Positions 16,274 to 23,654 of a DNA stretch of 64,000 nt are shown here, one piece after another (positions within the stretch are counted from its first letter, which is position 1; every line of letters starts with the position of its first letter). The DNA comes from Microbacterium sp. Leaf288 (GTDB taxonomy: Bacteria > Actinomycetota > Actinomycetes > Actinomycetales > Microbacteriaceae). A program made the position numbers and the translations under genes. The notes under the pieces were generated by a model. It had not been told where the DNA came from. It searched no databases and saw only the letters and a list, made by a program, of their open reading frames with translations. The stretch is taken from assembly GCF_001422925.1 (NCBI RefSeq), contig NZ_LMNI01000013.1:216398-280397 (forward strand), in the 5' to 3' direction.

Positions 16274-17503
16274 TCAGCGGGCGTCGATGCCCAGCACGAT
16301 CTCGACCAGGCGCGTCAGCCGCGCAGCAGCGGCGTCGTCGCGCACCGTGAGCAGCGGCGCCTGGTCGGCGACCACGCCCAGCCCGGCATGGACGAGGACG
16401 GATGCCTCGCGCCCGCCGAGTTCGGGACGCACGGCCTGCAGCAGCGCCGCCCAGTCGGCGATGTGCGCCCGCTGCATCGCGCGCAGGCGCCGCTGCTCCT
16501 CGGGCGCGAGGTTGCCGATCTCGGAGAAGTAGATGCGCGTCAGCGCGAGGTGCGAGAACGTGTGGTCGACGTACGCACGGCAGAGGCGGCGCAGCGCATC
16601 CTCGGGCGAGGACGCCGACTCCCGCGCGTGCAGTGCTGCGCGCTCGAGCTCCACCGCGGCCCGCTCGCACGCGGCCAGCAGCAGCGCGGACTTGCCGTCG
16701 AAGTGGCGGTAGACGCCCGACGGCGTGAGGTCGACCTCGACCGCGACGTCCTCGATGGTGACCTCGTTGTAGCCGCGCGCGGCGAACTGCCGGATCGCGG
16801 CGTCGATGAGGCGCGCCCGACGCCCCTGCTCGGAAGCGGTTTCGTCGTCGGGCGGAGGCGAGGGCGCAGCATCCGTCGCCGCCACCGTGTGGGGAGCCGG
16901 AAGCGAGCCGTCGAGCGCGCGCCACGCGGCCCCCGCCAGGAGGCTGCGCAAGGCCCTGGCACCGACCACCGTGCGATGCGCCGTGATGCTCGCGACTGCG
17001 CTCAATGCGCCGAGGACGAGGAGCCTGCGATCGGTCTCGTCGACCTCGGGGCGGTAGACGACGTGCGCCGCCTCGAACCGCTGACGGAGCAGACGGAACT
17101 CGGAGGTGAGCAGCTCGCGGTCGTCGTGCTCGAGGTAGCGCCCCTCCCACCGGTAGATCCCGCCGGTCGCGCGGAGTTCGACGGTGGTCGCGATGACCGC
17201 GTCGACGAGCGCGTCGAGGGCCGCGTGCGCGTCATCGGGTGAGTCGAGCGGAAGCGCGGCGGCCGCGTCGGTGTCTTCGATGAGGCGGTGCGCGATAGTG
17301 AACGCCGTCTGCACGAACAGCGCGTACTTGTTCGGGAAGTGCCGGTACAGGGCGGGCGCCGAGATGCCGACGGCCGCCGCGATGTCCTGCATGGCGACGG
17401 CGTGATAGCCGTTCTGCGCGAAGGCGAGGGCGGCGGCTTCCTCGATGCGGCGCTTGCGGTCCCGCGGCCTCGTGCGTGAGGCGGGAGGCGCGGCAGCGGG
17501 CAT
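16274..17503 (-). CDS. Double TetR regulator (two complete TetR units in one chain)
   Basis: A 409-residue protein containing two TetR-type DNA-binding regions. The first is at about residues 20-62 (AMQDIAAAVGISAPALYRHF) and the second at about 240-280 (TIEDVAVEVDLTPSGVYRHF), each followed by its own helical domain. An Ala/Pro-rich linker (about 205-228) joins them. Ordinary TetR proteins are near 200 residues, so this is a true tandem architecture, not a read-through. It is divergent from the acyl-CoA ligase and convergent with the aldehyde dehydrogenase (15 nt). It probably represses the ligase/alcohol dehydrogenase operon; the ligand may be an acyl-CoA, by analogy. Confidence 0.88.
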   Translation of the reverse strand: MPAAAPPASRTRPRDRKRRIEEAAALAFAQNGYHAVAMQDIAAAVGISAPALYRHFPNKYALFVQTAFTIAHRLIEDTDAAAALPLDSPDDAHAALDALVDAVIATTVELRATGGIYRWEGRYLEHDDRELLTSEFRLLRQRFEAAHVVYRPEVDETDRRLLVLGALSAVASITAHRTVVGARALRSLLAGAAWRALDGSLPAPHTVAATDAAPSPPPDDETASEQGRRARLIDAAIRQFAARGYNEVTIEDVAVEVDLTPSGVYRHFDGKSALLLAACERAAVELERAALHARESASSPEDALRRLCRAYVDHTFSHLALTRIYFSEIGNLAPEEQRRLRAMQRAHIADWAALLQAVRPELGGREASVLVHAGLGVVADQAPLLTVRDDAAAARLTRLVEIVLGIDAR

Positions 17504-17603
17504 GCGGACAGCCTACTCGCGGGCTTCGGCGGGCTGCCCCGAATGCGAGGCCGTGTTCACTTCCGGCGCGTCGCCCGATGTGAATTTCAATTAACAAAAG
17601 GTC

Positions 17604-17632
17604 GTGACATCCGGCGCCACGCCTGGCATACT
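17604..17632 (+). promoter_or_regulatory. Promoter of the acyl-CoA ligase operon
   Basis: GTGACA (17604-17609), a 17-nt spacer and CATACT (17627-17632) form a good housekeeping promoter, about 68 nt before the ATG. Just upstream, TGTGAATTTCAATTAACA (about 17579-17596) is a partially symmetrical AT-rich box and a candidate site for the divergent double TetR protein. Confidence 0.55.
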
Positions 17633-17699
17633 CGACACGAGCCACCGGTGCCGCAGGGTCGCGGCATCCGTTGACGATGACGTGACGAGAGGCCACTCG

Positions 17700-19277
17700 A
17701 TGAACGATTCCGCCCCCACCGCGATCCCCGCATCCGCGCGGCGCAACCACTGGATGAACCAGGTCGCCACGCACGCCGAGATGAAGCCGGATGCCGCGGC
17801 ATTCCGCTTCCTCGGCGCCACCACGACATGGCGCGAGACGCGGGACCGCACCGACGCGTTCGCGGCCGCCCTCGCGCGCCGGGGCGTCGCCGCCGGCGAC
17901 CGCGTGCTGCTGCTCACGCTGAATCGCCCCGAGGTCGTGATCTCGGTGTTCGGCATCAACCGGATCGGGGCGATCGCCGTGCCGATCAACATCCGGCTCA
18001 CGCCGCCGGAGATCGCCTACATCGTCGACGACGCCGACGCGGACGTGCTCATCGTCGAGGGACCGCTCGCCCCGCTCGTGGGCGCCGTCGCCCAGATCAC
18101 CGACCGCATCAAGAGGGTCATCGTGATCGGCGACGCCGGCCAGGGCCAGCAGTCTTGGGCGGACCTCGTCGCCGAAGACCCCGCGGGCTTCGAGGCGCCG
18201 GACATCCCCGAAGACACGACGGCGCTCATCATGTACACCTCGGGCACGACCGGCCGTCCGAAGGGTGCCATGCTCGACCACATCAACCTCTACGCGCAGT
18301 CGATCACCTGCATCCGCGCGAACAACGTCGTCGACGAGAGCGACATCTCGTTCCTGACGGCACCGCTCTTCCATATCGCCGGCCTCGGGTCGATCGCGCC
18401 GAACTTCATCCTCGGCATCCCGACCGTGATCCACCCGCTCGGCGCGTTCAATGCCACCGAGCTGCTCGACGCGTGGGAGCGCGAGAAGGCGACGATCGTC
18501 TTCAACGTGCCGCAGCAGTGGCAGGTGATCTGCGCCGACCCGAGCATCGCGGAGCGCGACCTGCACCTGCGCATCATCAGCTGGGGCGCCGCTCCCGCGT
18601 CCGACACACTGCTGCACGCGATGGCCGACATGTTCCCGCACGCGACGAACGTCGCCGTGTTCGGACAGACCGAGCTGTCTCCGATCACGTGCGTGCTGCG
18701 TGGCGAGGACTCCCTCCGCAAGCTCGGGTCCGTCGGCCGGCCGATCCCCACCATCCAGTACCGCGTCGTCGACGACGACATGAACGACGTCGCGCCCGGT
18801 GAGGTCGGCGAGATCGTGTACCGCGGACCCACCCTCATGAAGGGGTACTGGCGCAAGCCGGCCGAGACCGCGGAGGCCTTCGAGGGCGGCTGGTTCCACT
18901 CGGGCGACCTGGTCCGCCAGGACGACGAGGGCTTCGTGTGGGTCGTCGACCGCAAGAAGGACATGATCATCTCGGGCGGCGAGAACATCTACTGCGCCGA
19001 GGTCGAGAACGTGCTGTTCGCCCACCCGAAGATCCTCGACGTCGCGATCTACGGCCGCGCCGACGAGCGCTGGGGCGAGGTCCCGGTCGCGGCGGTCGCG
19101 ACGGCACCGGGCGAGGAGCTCACGATCGACGAGTTGCAGGCGTGGCTGAGCGACAAGCTCGCGCGCTTCAAGCAGCCCAAGGCGCTGGTCGTCGTGCCGG
19201 CCCTCCCCCGCAACGCCGGCGGCAAGGTCAACAAGGTCGCGCTGCGCGCGGCCGACCGCGAGCTCACCCCCGCGTAG
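17700..19277 (+). CDS. AMP-dependent acyl-CoA synthetase (fatty acid CoA ligase)
   Basis: A 525-residue ANL-superfamily ligase that activates a carboxylic acid with ATP and CoA. The P-loop is YTSGTTGRPKGAM. Other motifs: GWFHSGDL, DRKKDMIISGGENIY and the C-terminal catalytic Lys region NAGGKVNK. The ATG at 17700 has GAGAGG upstream; the longer in-frame start at 17604 lies in the promoter. The size and GGENIYCAEVE motif match medium/long-chain or aryl-acid ligases (FadD13-like); the substrate cannot be deduced. Three nucleotides separate it from the alcohol dehydrogenase fusion, so the two are co-translated. Confidence 0.92.
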   Translation: MNDSAPTAIPASARRNHWMNQVATHAEMKPDAAAFRFLGATTTWRETRDRTDAFAAALARRGVAAGDRVLLLTLNRPEVVISVFGINRIGAIAVPINIRLTPPEIAYIVDDADADVLIVEGPLAPLVGAVAQITDRIKRVIVIGDAGQGQQSWADLVAEDPAGFEAPDIPEDTTALIMYTSGTTGRPKGAMLDHINLYAQSITCIRANNVVDESDISFLTAPLFHIAGLGSIAPNFILGIPTVIHPLGAFNATELLDAWEREKATIVFNVPQQWQVICADPSIAERDLHLRIISWGAAPASDTLLHAMADMFPHATNVAVFGQTELSPITCVLRGEDSLRKLGSVGRPIPTIQYRVVDDDMNDVAPGEVGEIVYRGPTLMKGYWRKPAETAEAFEGGWFHSGDLVRQDDEGFVWVVDRKKDMIISGGENIYCAEVENVLFAHPKILDVAIYGRADERWGEVPVAAVATAPGEELTIDELQAWLSDKLARFKQPKALVVVPALPRNAGGKVNKVALRAADRELTPA

Positions 19278-19280
19278 GCC

Positions 19281-20852
19281 ATGACAGCTGCTGTGGCCGC
19301 GCTCGTCCGTGAGCGCGGCGGATCCGTCGCGCTCACGGACGTCGTCCTGCGTTCCCCCGACCCGCGAGAACTCGTCGTCCGGGTGATGGCCTCCGGCGTC
19401 TGCCCGACCGACCTGTTCGGCATCGACGGCGGAGCCGGCAATCGCTTCCCCGCGGTCTTCGGCCATGAGGGCGCGGGCATCGTCGAAGCCGTCGGCGCGG
19501 AGGTCGCGCGCGTGCGACCCGGCGATCGGGTCGTGCTCGGCTTCGGGTCGTGCGGCGCGTGCGACTCGTGCCGCGACGGGCACTCCGCGTACTGCGACCG
19601 CTTCGCCGAGCTCAACTACGCCCCGCGCTCCGATGCGGCCACCGAGGACGGCGAGCGCGTCACCACCGCGTGGATGGCTCAGTCCTCCTGGGCGACCCGC
19701 GTCGTCGTGCACGAGTCGAGCGTGGTGCCGATCGGCGACGACGTGCCCTGGGCGGTGGCCGCGACGCTGGGCTGCGGCATCCTGACCGGCGCCGGCACGG
19801 TGCTCAACGTGCTGCGCCCGGCACCCGGCGATGCGCTTCTCGTGCTGGGCGCCGGCACCACCGGGCTCGCGGCGGTCATGGCTGCGGCGCACCGAGGCGT
19901 CACGCGCATCGTCGTGAGCGACCCGGTCGAGGCGCGCCGCGTCCTCGCGCTCGAGGTGGGCGCGACCGAGGCGCTCTCCCCCCGCGACCTCGCGGCGCAG
20001 CGTCCCGCCCCGTCGTTCAGCCACGTGCTCGACACCGCCGGCACGCAGTCGTCGATCGACGCCGCCCTCGCCGCCGTCGCGCCGCGCGGCATCGCCGCCA
20101 CCGTGGCGCTCAAGCCGGGCGCCAACCCGATGACCGTGTCGCAATCGCGCCTGCTGTGGGGCCGCACTCTCACCGGTGTGATCGAGGGCGACGCCGACGT
20201 CGCCCGCGACGTGCCGCTGCTGGCGGCGCTGTGGCGCGCGGGCCGGCTCCCCGTCGAGCGTCTCATCGGCACGTACGCGTTCGCCGACGCGCAGGCCGCG
20301 ATCGCCGACGCCCGCGCGGGACGCGTCGTCAAGCCGGTGCTCGAGATGGAGATGGTGACGGATGCTGCGTCCGCCGCATCCGTCCGCCCTCTGGTCGACC
20401 GGCTCCGCGACGGCGTGCCCGACGACGACCTCGCGGCGCTGTGGCGTTCGCTCCCCCCGGTCCGGACGGCGGAACTGCGCGGGCTCTGGCGCGGCTGGGC
20501 CGCGACGCGCGGCCACCGCGCCGGGCGACTGCTCGAGCGCAGCCGGTGGTACGGCAAGCTCTTCCGCTCCGACGATGACGTCGCACCCCTCGTGTGCGAG
20601 ACCGAGGACGGCACGCTCGTCGCCGACGCAGGCCTCGCCCGCGGAGGTGCGACGCTGCGCACCATCGTGCACGACGGCGTCGCCACGGCGTCGATGGTCT
20701 ACGACGGGCAGCCGATCATCGACCACTTCGTGCGGCTCGGGCCCGGCACGGTGTTCGGCGTCATGACCGGCCGCGACACCGACGACCGCGGCCGCGCCTT
20801 CTACTTCGTCCTCGAGCACGTGGAGGACCGCCCGGTCGCCCTGCGCGAATGA
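19281..20852 (+). CDS. Zinc-dependent alcohol dehydrogenase fused to a GXWXG/DUF4334 domain
   Basis: A 523-residue two-part protein. Residues 1-about 355 are an MDR-type NAD(P)-dependent alcohol dehydrogenase: catalytic zinc ligands in SGVCPTD and GHEGAG, four structural-zinc cysteines in CGACDSCRDGHSAYC, and VLGAGTTGLAAV for the cofactor. Residues about 375-523 match a GXWXG domain (LRGLWRGWAATRGHRAG, RWYGKLF) followed by DUF4334 (SMVYDGQPIIDHF, GVMTGRD), normally a separate small protein. The reading frame is continuous across the joint, so this is a genuine fusion. With the adjacent ligase and nearby aldehyde dehydrogenase it would make alcohol to aldehyde to acid to acyl-CoA. The role of the C-terminal module is unknown. 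Confidence 0.87.
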   Translation: MTAAVAALVRERGGSVALTDVVLRSPDPRELVVRVMASGVCPTDLFGIDGGAGNRFPAVFGHEGAGIVEAVGAEVARVRPGDRVVLGFGSCGACDSCRDGHSAYCDRFAELNYAPRSDAATEDGERVTTAWMAQSSWATRVVVHESSVVPIGDDVPWAVAATLGCGILTGAGTVLNVLRPAPGDALLVLGAGTTGLAAVMAAAHRGVTRIVVSDPVEARRVLALEVGATEALSPRDLAAQRPAPSFSHVLDTAGTQSSIDAALAAVAPRGIAATVALKPGANPMTVSQSRLLWGRTLTGVIEGDADVARDVPLLAALWRAGRLPVERLIGTYAFADAQAAIADARAGRVVKPVLEMEMVTDAASAASVRPLVDRLRDGVPDDDLAALWRSLPPVRTAELRGLWRGWAATRGHRAGRLLERSRWYGKLFRSDDDVAPLVCETEDGTLVADAGLARGGATLRTIVHDGVATASMVYDGQPIIDHFVRLGPGTVFGVMTGRDTDDRGRAFYFVLEHVEDRPVALRE

Positions 20853-20913
20853 CGGATGCTGCGGCGTCCCGTAGCCGCGGAGCCCGGACGCCGACCGCGG
20901 GTCGAGGCATCCG
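20853..20913. terminator. Bidirectional hairpin between convergent genes
   Basis: The 63-nt gap between the dehydrogenase fusion and the thioesterase holds nested inverted repeats: outer CGGATGC (20853-20859) with GCATCCG (20907-20913), inner CGGCGTCC (20862-20869) with GGACGCCG (20886-20893). It directly abuts both stop codons, so it probably terminates both transcripts. Confidence 0.55.
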
Positions 20914-20915
20914 GT

Positions 20916-21371
20916 TCAGGCGCGCGCGTCGGGAGTCGCGTAGGTGCTGCGCTGTTCGATGACGGCGAGTGTGCAGCGCGAGACGCACACGAGGCGGCCG
21001 GCCTCGTCGGCGATGCGGATCTCCCACACGTGCACGCGACGCCCCACATTGATCGCCGTGACCGTGCCGATTACCCAGCCGGACGAGATCGGGCGCAGGT
21101 GGTTGGCGTTGATCTCCATGCCCACGACGTGGAACCGCTCACGGTCCACGGCGAGGTAGCCGGCCCACGACGCGAGCGTCTCGGCGAGCGCGACCGATGC
21201 CCCGCCGTGGAGCACACCCGCGGGCTGCACGGAGCGGTGGTCCACCGGCATCCGTCCGACCAGCGCGTCGTCGCGGATCTCGACGATCTCGATGCCGAGG
21301 TTCTCGATGAGCGTGCCCGGCGCCATCGCCGACAGATCGACCGCGGCGATGTCGCCGAACCAGAGGCTCAC
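20916..21371 (-). CDS. Hotdog-fold acyl-CoA thioesterase (PaaI-like)
   Basis: A 151-residue single hotdog-domain protein. The active-site helix is GVLHGGASVALAET, typical of PaaI/YbgC-related thioesterases, with LVCVSRCTLAVI as a late beta strand. The GTG at 21371 is 4 nt after the prpC stop, with GGGGTGAGG ahead. An upstream in-frame ATG at 21434 would overlap prpC by 59 nt and is less likely. As the last gene of the methylcitrate operon it may release CoA from excess propionyl-CoA or from acyl-CoAs of the neighbouring catabolic cluster; this is inference. Confidence 0.85.
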   Translation of the reverse strand: MSLWFGDIAAVDLSAMAPGTLIENLGIEIVEIRDDALVGRMPVDHRSVQPAGVLHGGASVALAETLASWAGYLAVDRERFHVVGMEINANHLRPISSGWVIGTVTAINVGRRVHVWEIRIADEAGRLVCVSRCTLAVIEQRSTYATPDARA

Positions 21372-21375
21372 GGCC

Positions 21376-22566
21376 TCACCCCGCGGCTTCCTCTTCACGG
21401 TCGGCGGCGGCCAGGTGCGCAGCATCCGCGACATAGCCCTCGATGTGGCGCTCGTCCGGGCCGTTGTACTCCGACAGCGGGCGGATGAGCGCGTTCGAGG
21501 CCAGCTGCTCCATGATGTGGGCGGTCCAGCCGGTGACGCGGGCCGCCACGAACAGCGGCGTGAACGTCTCGGTGTCGAAACCCATCAGGTTGTACGCCGG
21601 ACCCGACGGGTAGTCGAGGTTCGGGTAGATCCCCTTGCGGCTCACGAACTCGCTCTCGAGGGTGTCGTAGAGCGCGGCCAGGTCGGGCCGGTCGTAGTGC
21701 TCGACGAGGGTGTCGAGCGCCGCCTTCATGGTGGGCACGCGCGAGTCGCCCTTCTTGTACACGCGGTGGCCGAAGCCCATGATCTTGCGCTTGGAGGCGA
21801 GAGCCTGGTCGAGCCACGGGCCGACGTTCTCAGCGGTACCGATCTCGTCGAAGATGTGGAGCACGGCCTCGTTCGCGCCGCCGTGCAGCGGGCCCTTCAA
21901 CGCCCCGATGGCCGCGACGACGGCCGAGTAGAGGTCGCTGAGCGTCGACGTCACGACGCGAGCGGTGAACGTCGAGGCGTTGAACGAGTGCTCGGCGTAC
22001 AGGATCATCGACCGGTTGAACGCGTCGACCACGACGTCATCGGCGGTCTCGTCGAACGTCATCCAGAGGAAGTTGGCGGCGTAGTCGAGGTCGTCGCGCG
22101 GCGCGACGGGCTGCAGGCCGCGGCGGCGGCGCTGACCGTAGGCGACGATGGCGGGGAGCACGGCGAACAGACGCACGCTGCGCGCCAGGTTCTCCTCGAC
22201 GCTCCCGCTCGCGTCGAGCACCGATCCGGTGCCGGCGAGATCCTTCGCACCGATGAGGCTCACGGCCGTGCGCACCTCATCCATGGGGTGCGCGTCGATC
22301 GGCACGAGGTCGATCGCCGCGCGCACGTCGGCGGGCAGGTGCCGGTACGCCCGCTCGGTCGCGCGCAGCTGCGCGAGCTGCACATCGGTCGGAAGGTCGC
22401 CGTGCCACAGCAGGTAGGCGACCGCCTCGAACGGCTGCGTCGCGGCGAGCTCCTGCACCGGGTAGCCCCGGTACAGCAGGGAGTTCGTCTCGGGGTTGAC
22501 CTTCGAGACCGCCGTGTAGTCCACGACGACGCCCGCGAGGCCCTTCTTGATGTCGGGGTCGGTCAT
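21376..22566 (-). CDS. prpC: 2-methylcitrate synthase / citrate synthase
   Basis: Condenses propionyl-CoA with oxaloacetate to 2-methylcitrate. 396 residues; catalytic histidine regions GPLHGGANEAV and MGFGHRVYK, and the C-terminal Asp/Arg region (FVAARVTGW). The ATG at 22566 has AAAGGAG upstream; the in-frame ATG at 22740 would extend through the intergenic repeat into prpB and is rejected. Position after prpD and prpB identifies it as the methylcitrate enzyme rather than the TCA-cycle one. A palindromic repeat occupies the 82 nt between prpB and this start. Confidence 0.92.
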   Translation of the reverse strand: MTDPDIKKGLAGVVVDYTAVSKVNPETNSLLYRGYPVQELAATQPFEAVAYLLWHGDLPTDVQLAQLRATERAYRHLPADVRAAIDLVPIDAHPMDEVRTAVSLIGAKDLAGTGSVLDASGSVEENLARSVRLFAVLPAIVAYGQRRRRGLQPVAPRDDLDYAANFLWMTFDETADDVVVDAFNRSMILYAEHSFNASTFTARVVTSTLSDLYSAVVAAIGALKGPLHGGANEAVLHIFDEIGTAENVGPWLDQALASKRKIMGFGHRVYKKGDSRVPTMKAALDTLVEHYDRPDLAALYDTLESEFVSRKGIYPNLDYPSGPAYNLMGFDTETFTPLFVAARVTGWTAHIMEQLASNALIRPLSEYNGPDERHIEGYVADAAHLAAADREEEAAG

Positions 22567-22586
22567 AGCCTTGCTCCTTTGCTTGG

Positions 22587-22660
22587 CCCGGTCGTTGAGT
22601 GAGCGTAGCGAGTCGAAACGCGTTACGTCTCGTCGCTGCGCTCCTCGCTCAACGACCGGG
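22587..22660. repeat. Palindromic intergenic repeat (GGTCGTTGAG family), copy 1
   Basis: CCCGGTCGTT (22587-22596) pairs with AACGACCGGG (22651-22660). Between them are GAGTGAGCGTAGCGAGTCG and its approximate inverse CGTCGCTGCGCTCCTCGC. The element spans the prpB-prpC gap and supplies the last prpB codons Gly-Arg-stop. Related copies lie at 23582-23647 and 54598-54655, and a variant at 25207-25267. Confidence 0.75.
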
Positions 22661-23557
22661 AGCGTCGATCTGGAAGTTGAAGACGTCCTGGTCGAAGTGG
22701 TTGTAGTGCTCGTAATCGATGAGGTCGTAGAGATCGGCACGGTGCTGCATCTCGCCGAGCTTGGAGGTCAGGTGTCCGTCGTCGATGAGCGTATCGAGAG
22801 CGCGGGATGCCGCGCCCATCGCGATCCGCAGAAGTGAGACCGGCCAGATCACGATGTTGACGCCGACGCTCTGCAGCTGGTGGACCGAGAAGAGCTCCGA
22901 CTTCCCGAACTCGGTCATGTTGGCGAGGATCGGCACGTCCACGGCGGCGCGGATCGCGGCGAACTCGTCGAGCGTGCGCATCGCCTCGGGGAAGATCGCA
23001 TCCGCCCCCGCGTCCACGAGCGCCTTCGCGCGGCGGGTCGCAGCATCCATCCCCTCCACGGCGCGGATGTCGGTGCGCGCCATGATCAGGAAGTTCGGGT
23101 CGCGGCGCGCATCGGCCGCCGCCCGGATGCGCTTGATCGCGGTGTCCTCGTCGACCACAGCCTTGCCGTCGAGGTGACCGCACCGCTTCGGGTTGATCTG
23201 GTCCTCGATGTGCGTGCCGGCAAGGCCGGCGTCCTCGAGGGTCTGGATCGTGCGGGCCACGTTCATCGGCTCGCCGAAGCCGGTGTCGGCGTCGATGATC
23301 GCCGGCAGGTCGGTCATCCGCGCGATCTGCTGGCCGCGTGCCGCCACCTCGGTGAGCGTCGTCAGGCCGATGTCGGGAAGACCCAGGTCGGCGCTCAGCA
23401 CGGCGCCCGAGATGTAGACGCCCTCGAACCCCTTGCGCTCGATGAGCCGAGCGCTCAGCGGATTGAACGCCCCGGGGAACCGCAGCAGCTCGCCCGATGC
23501 GAGCCGCTCGCGGAACAGCCGCCGCTTCTCGTGCGCGGGGACGGTGGAGTACAGCAT
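22649..23557 (-). CDS. prpB: 2-methylisocitrate lyase
   Basis: Cleaves 2-methylisocitrate into pyruvate and succinate. A 302-residue isocitrate-lyase-superfamily protein with the signature KRCGHLDGK (catalytic Cys), DADTGFGEP for metal binding, and MARTDIRAVEGMD. The ATG at 23557 follows GAGGAG. Its last residues (Pro-Gly-Arg) and TGA stop are encoded by the palindromic repeat CCCGGTCGTTGA, suggesting that the natural end was altered by insertion of the repeat. The prpD and prpB genes are separated by another copy of the repeat. Confidence 0.95.
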   Translation of the reverse strand: MLYSTVPAHEKRRLFRERLASGELLRFPGAFNPLSARLIERKGFEGVYISGAVLSADLGLPDIGLTTLTEVAARGQQIARMTDLPAIIDADTGFGEPMNVARTIQTLEDAGLAGTHIEDQINPKRCGHLDGKAVVDEDTAIKRIRAAADARRDPNFLIMARTDIRAVEGMDAATRRAKALVDAGADAIFPEAMRTLDEFAAIRAAVDVPILANMTEFGKSELFSVHQLQSVGVNIVIWPVSLLRIAMGAASRALDTLIDDGHLTSKLGEMQHRADLYDLIDYEHYNHFDQDVFNFQIDAPGR

Positions 23558-23581
23558 CAGCGGCTCCTCGTCGGCTCGGGG

Positions 23582-23647
23582 CGTTTCGTCTCGCTCGTTC
23601 CTCGCTCGCTCAACGACCGGGGGGACCGGTCGCTGAGCGTGACGAGC
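23582..23647. repeat. Palindromic intergenic repeat, copy 2 (prpD-prpB gap)
   Basis: CGCTCAACGACCGG (23607-23620) and CCGGTCGCTGAGCG (23626-23639) are inverted copies around GGGGA with one mismatch. The left part continues as CGTTTCGTCTCGCTCGTTCC. The element fills the gap between prpD (stop 23655) and prpB (start 23557). Confidence 0.75.
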
Positions 23648-23654
23648 CGCAGCA

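Noticed and set aside
17232..20819. A 1195-codon minus-strand frame across the ligase and alcohol dehydrogenase region
   Set aside because: Complementary to two certain genes and without recognisable domains.
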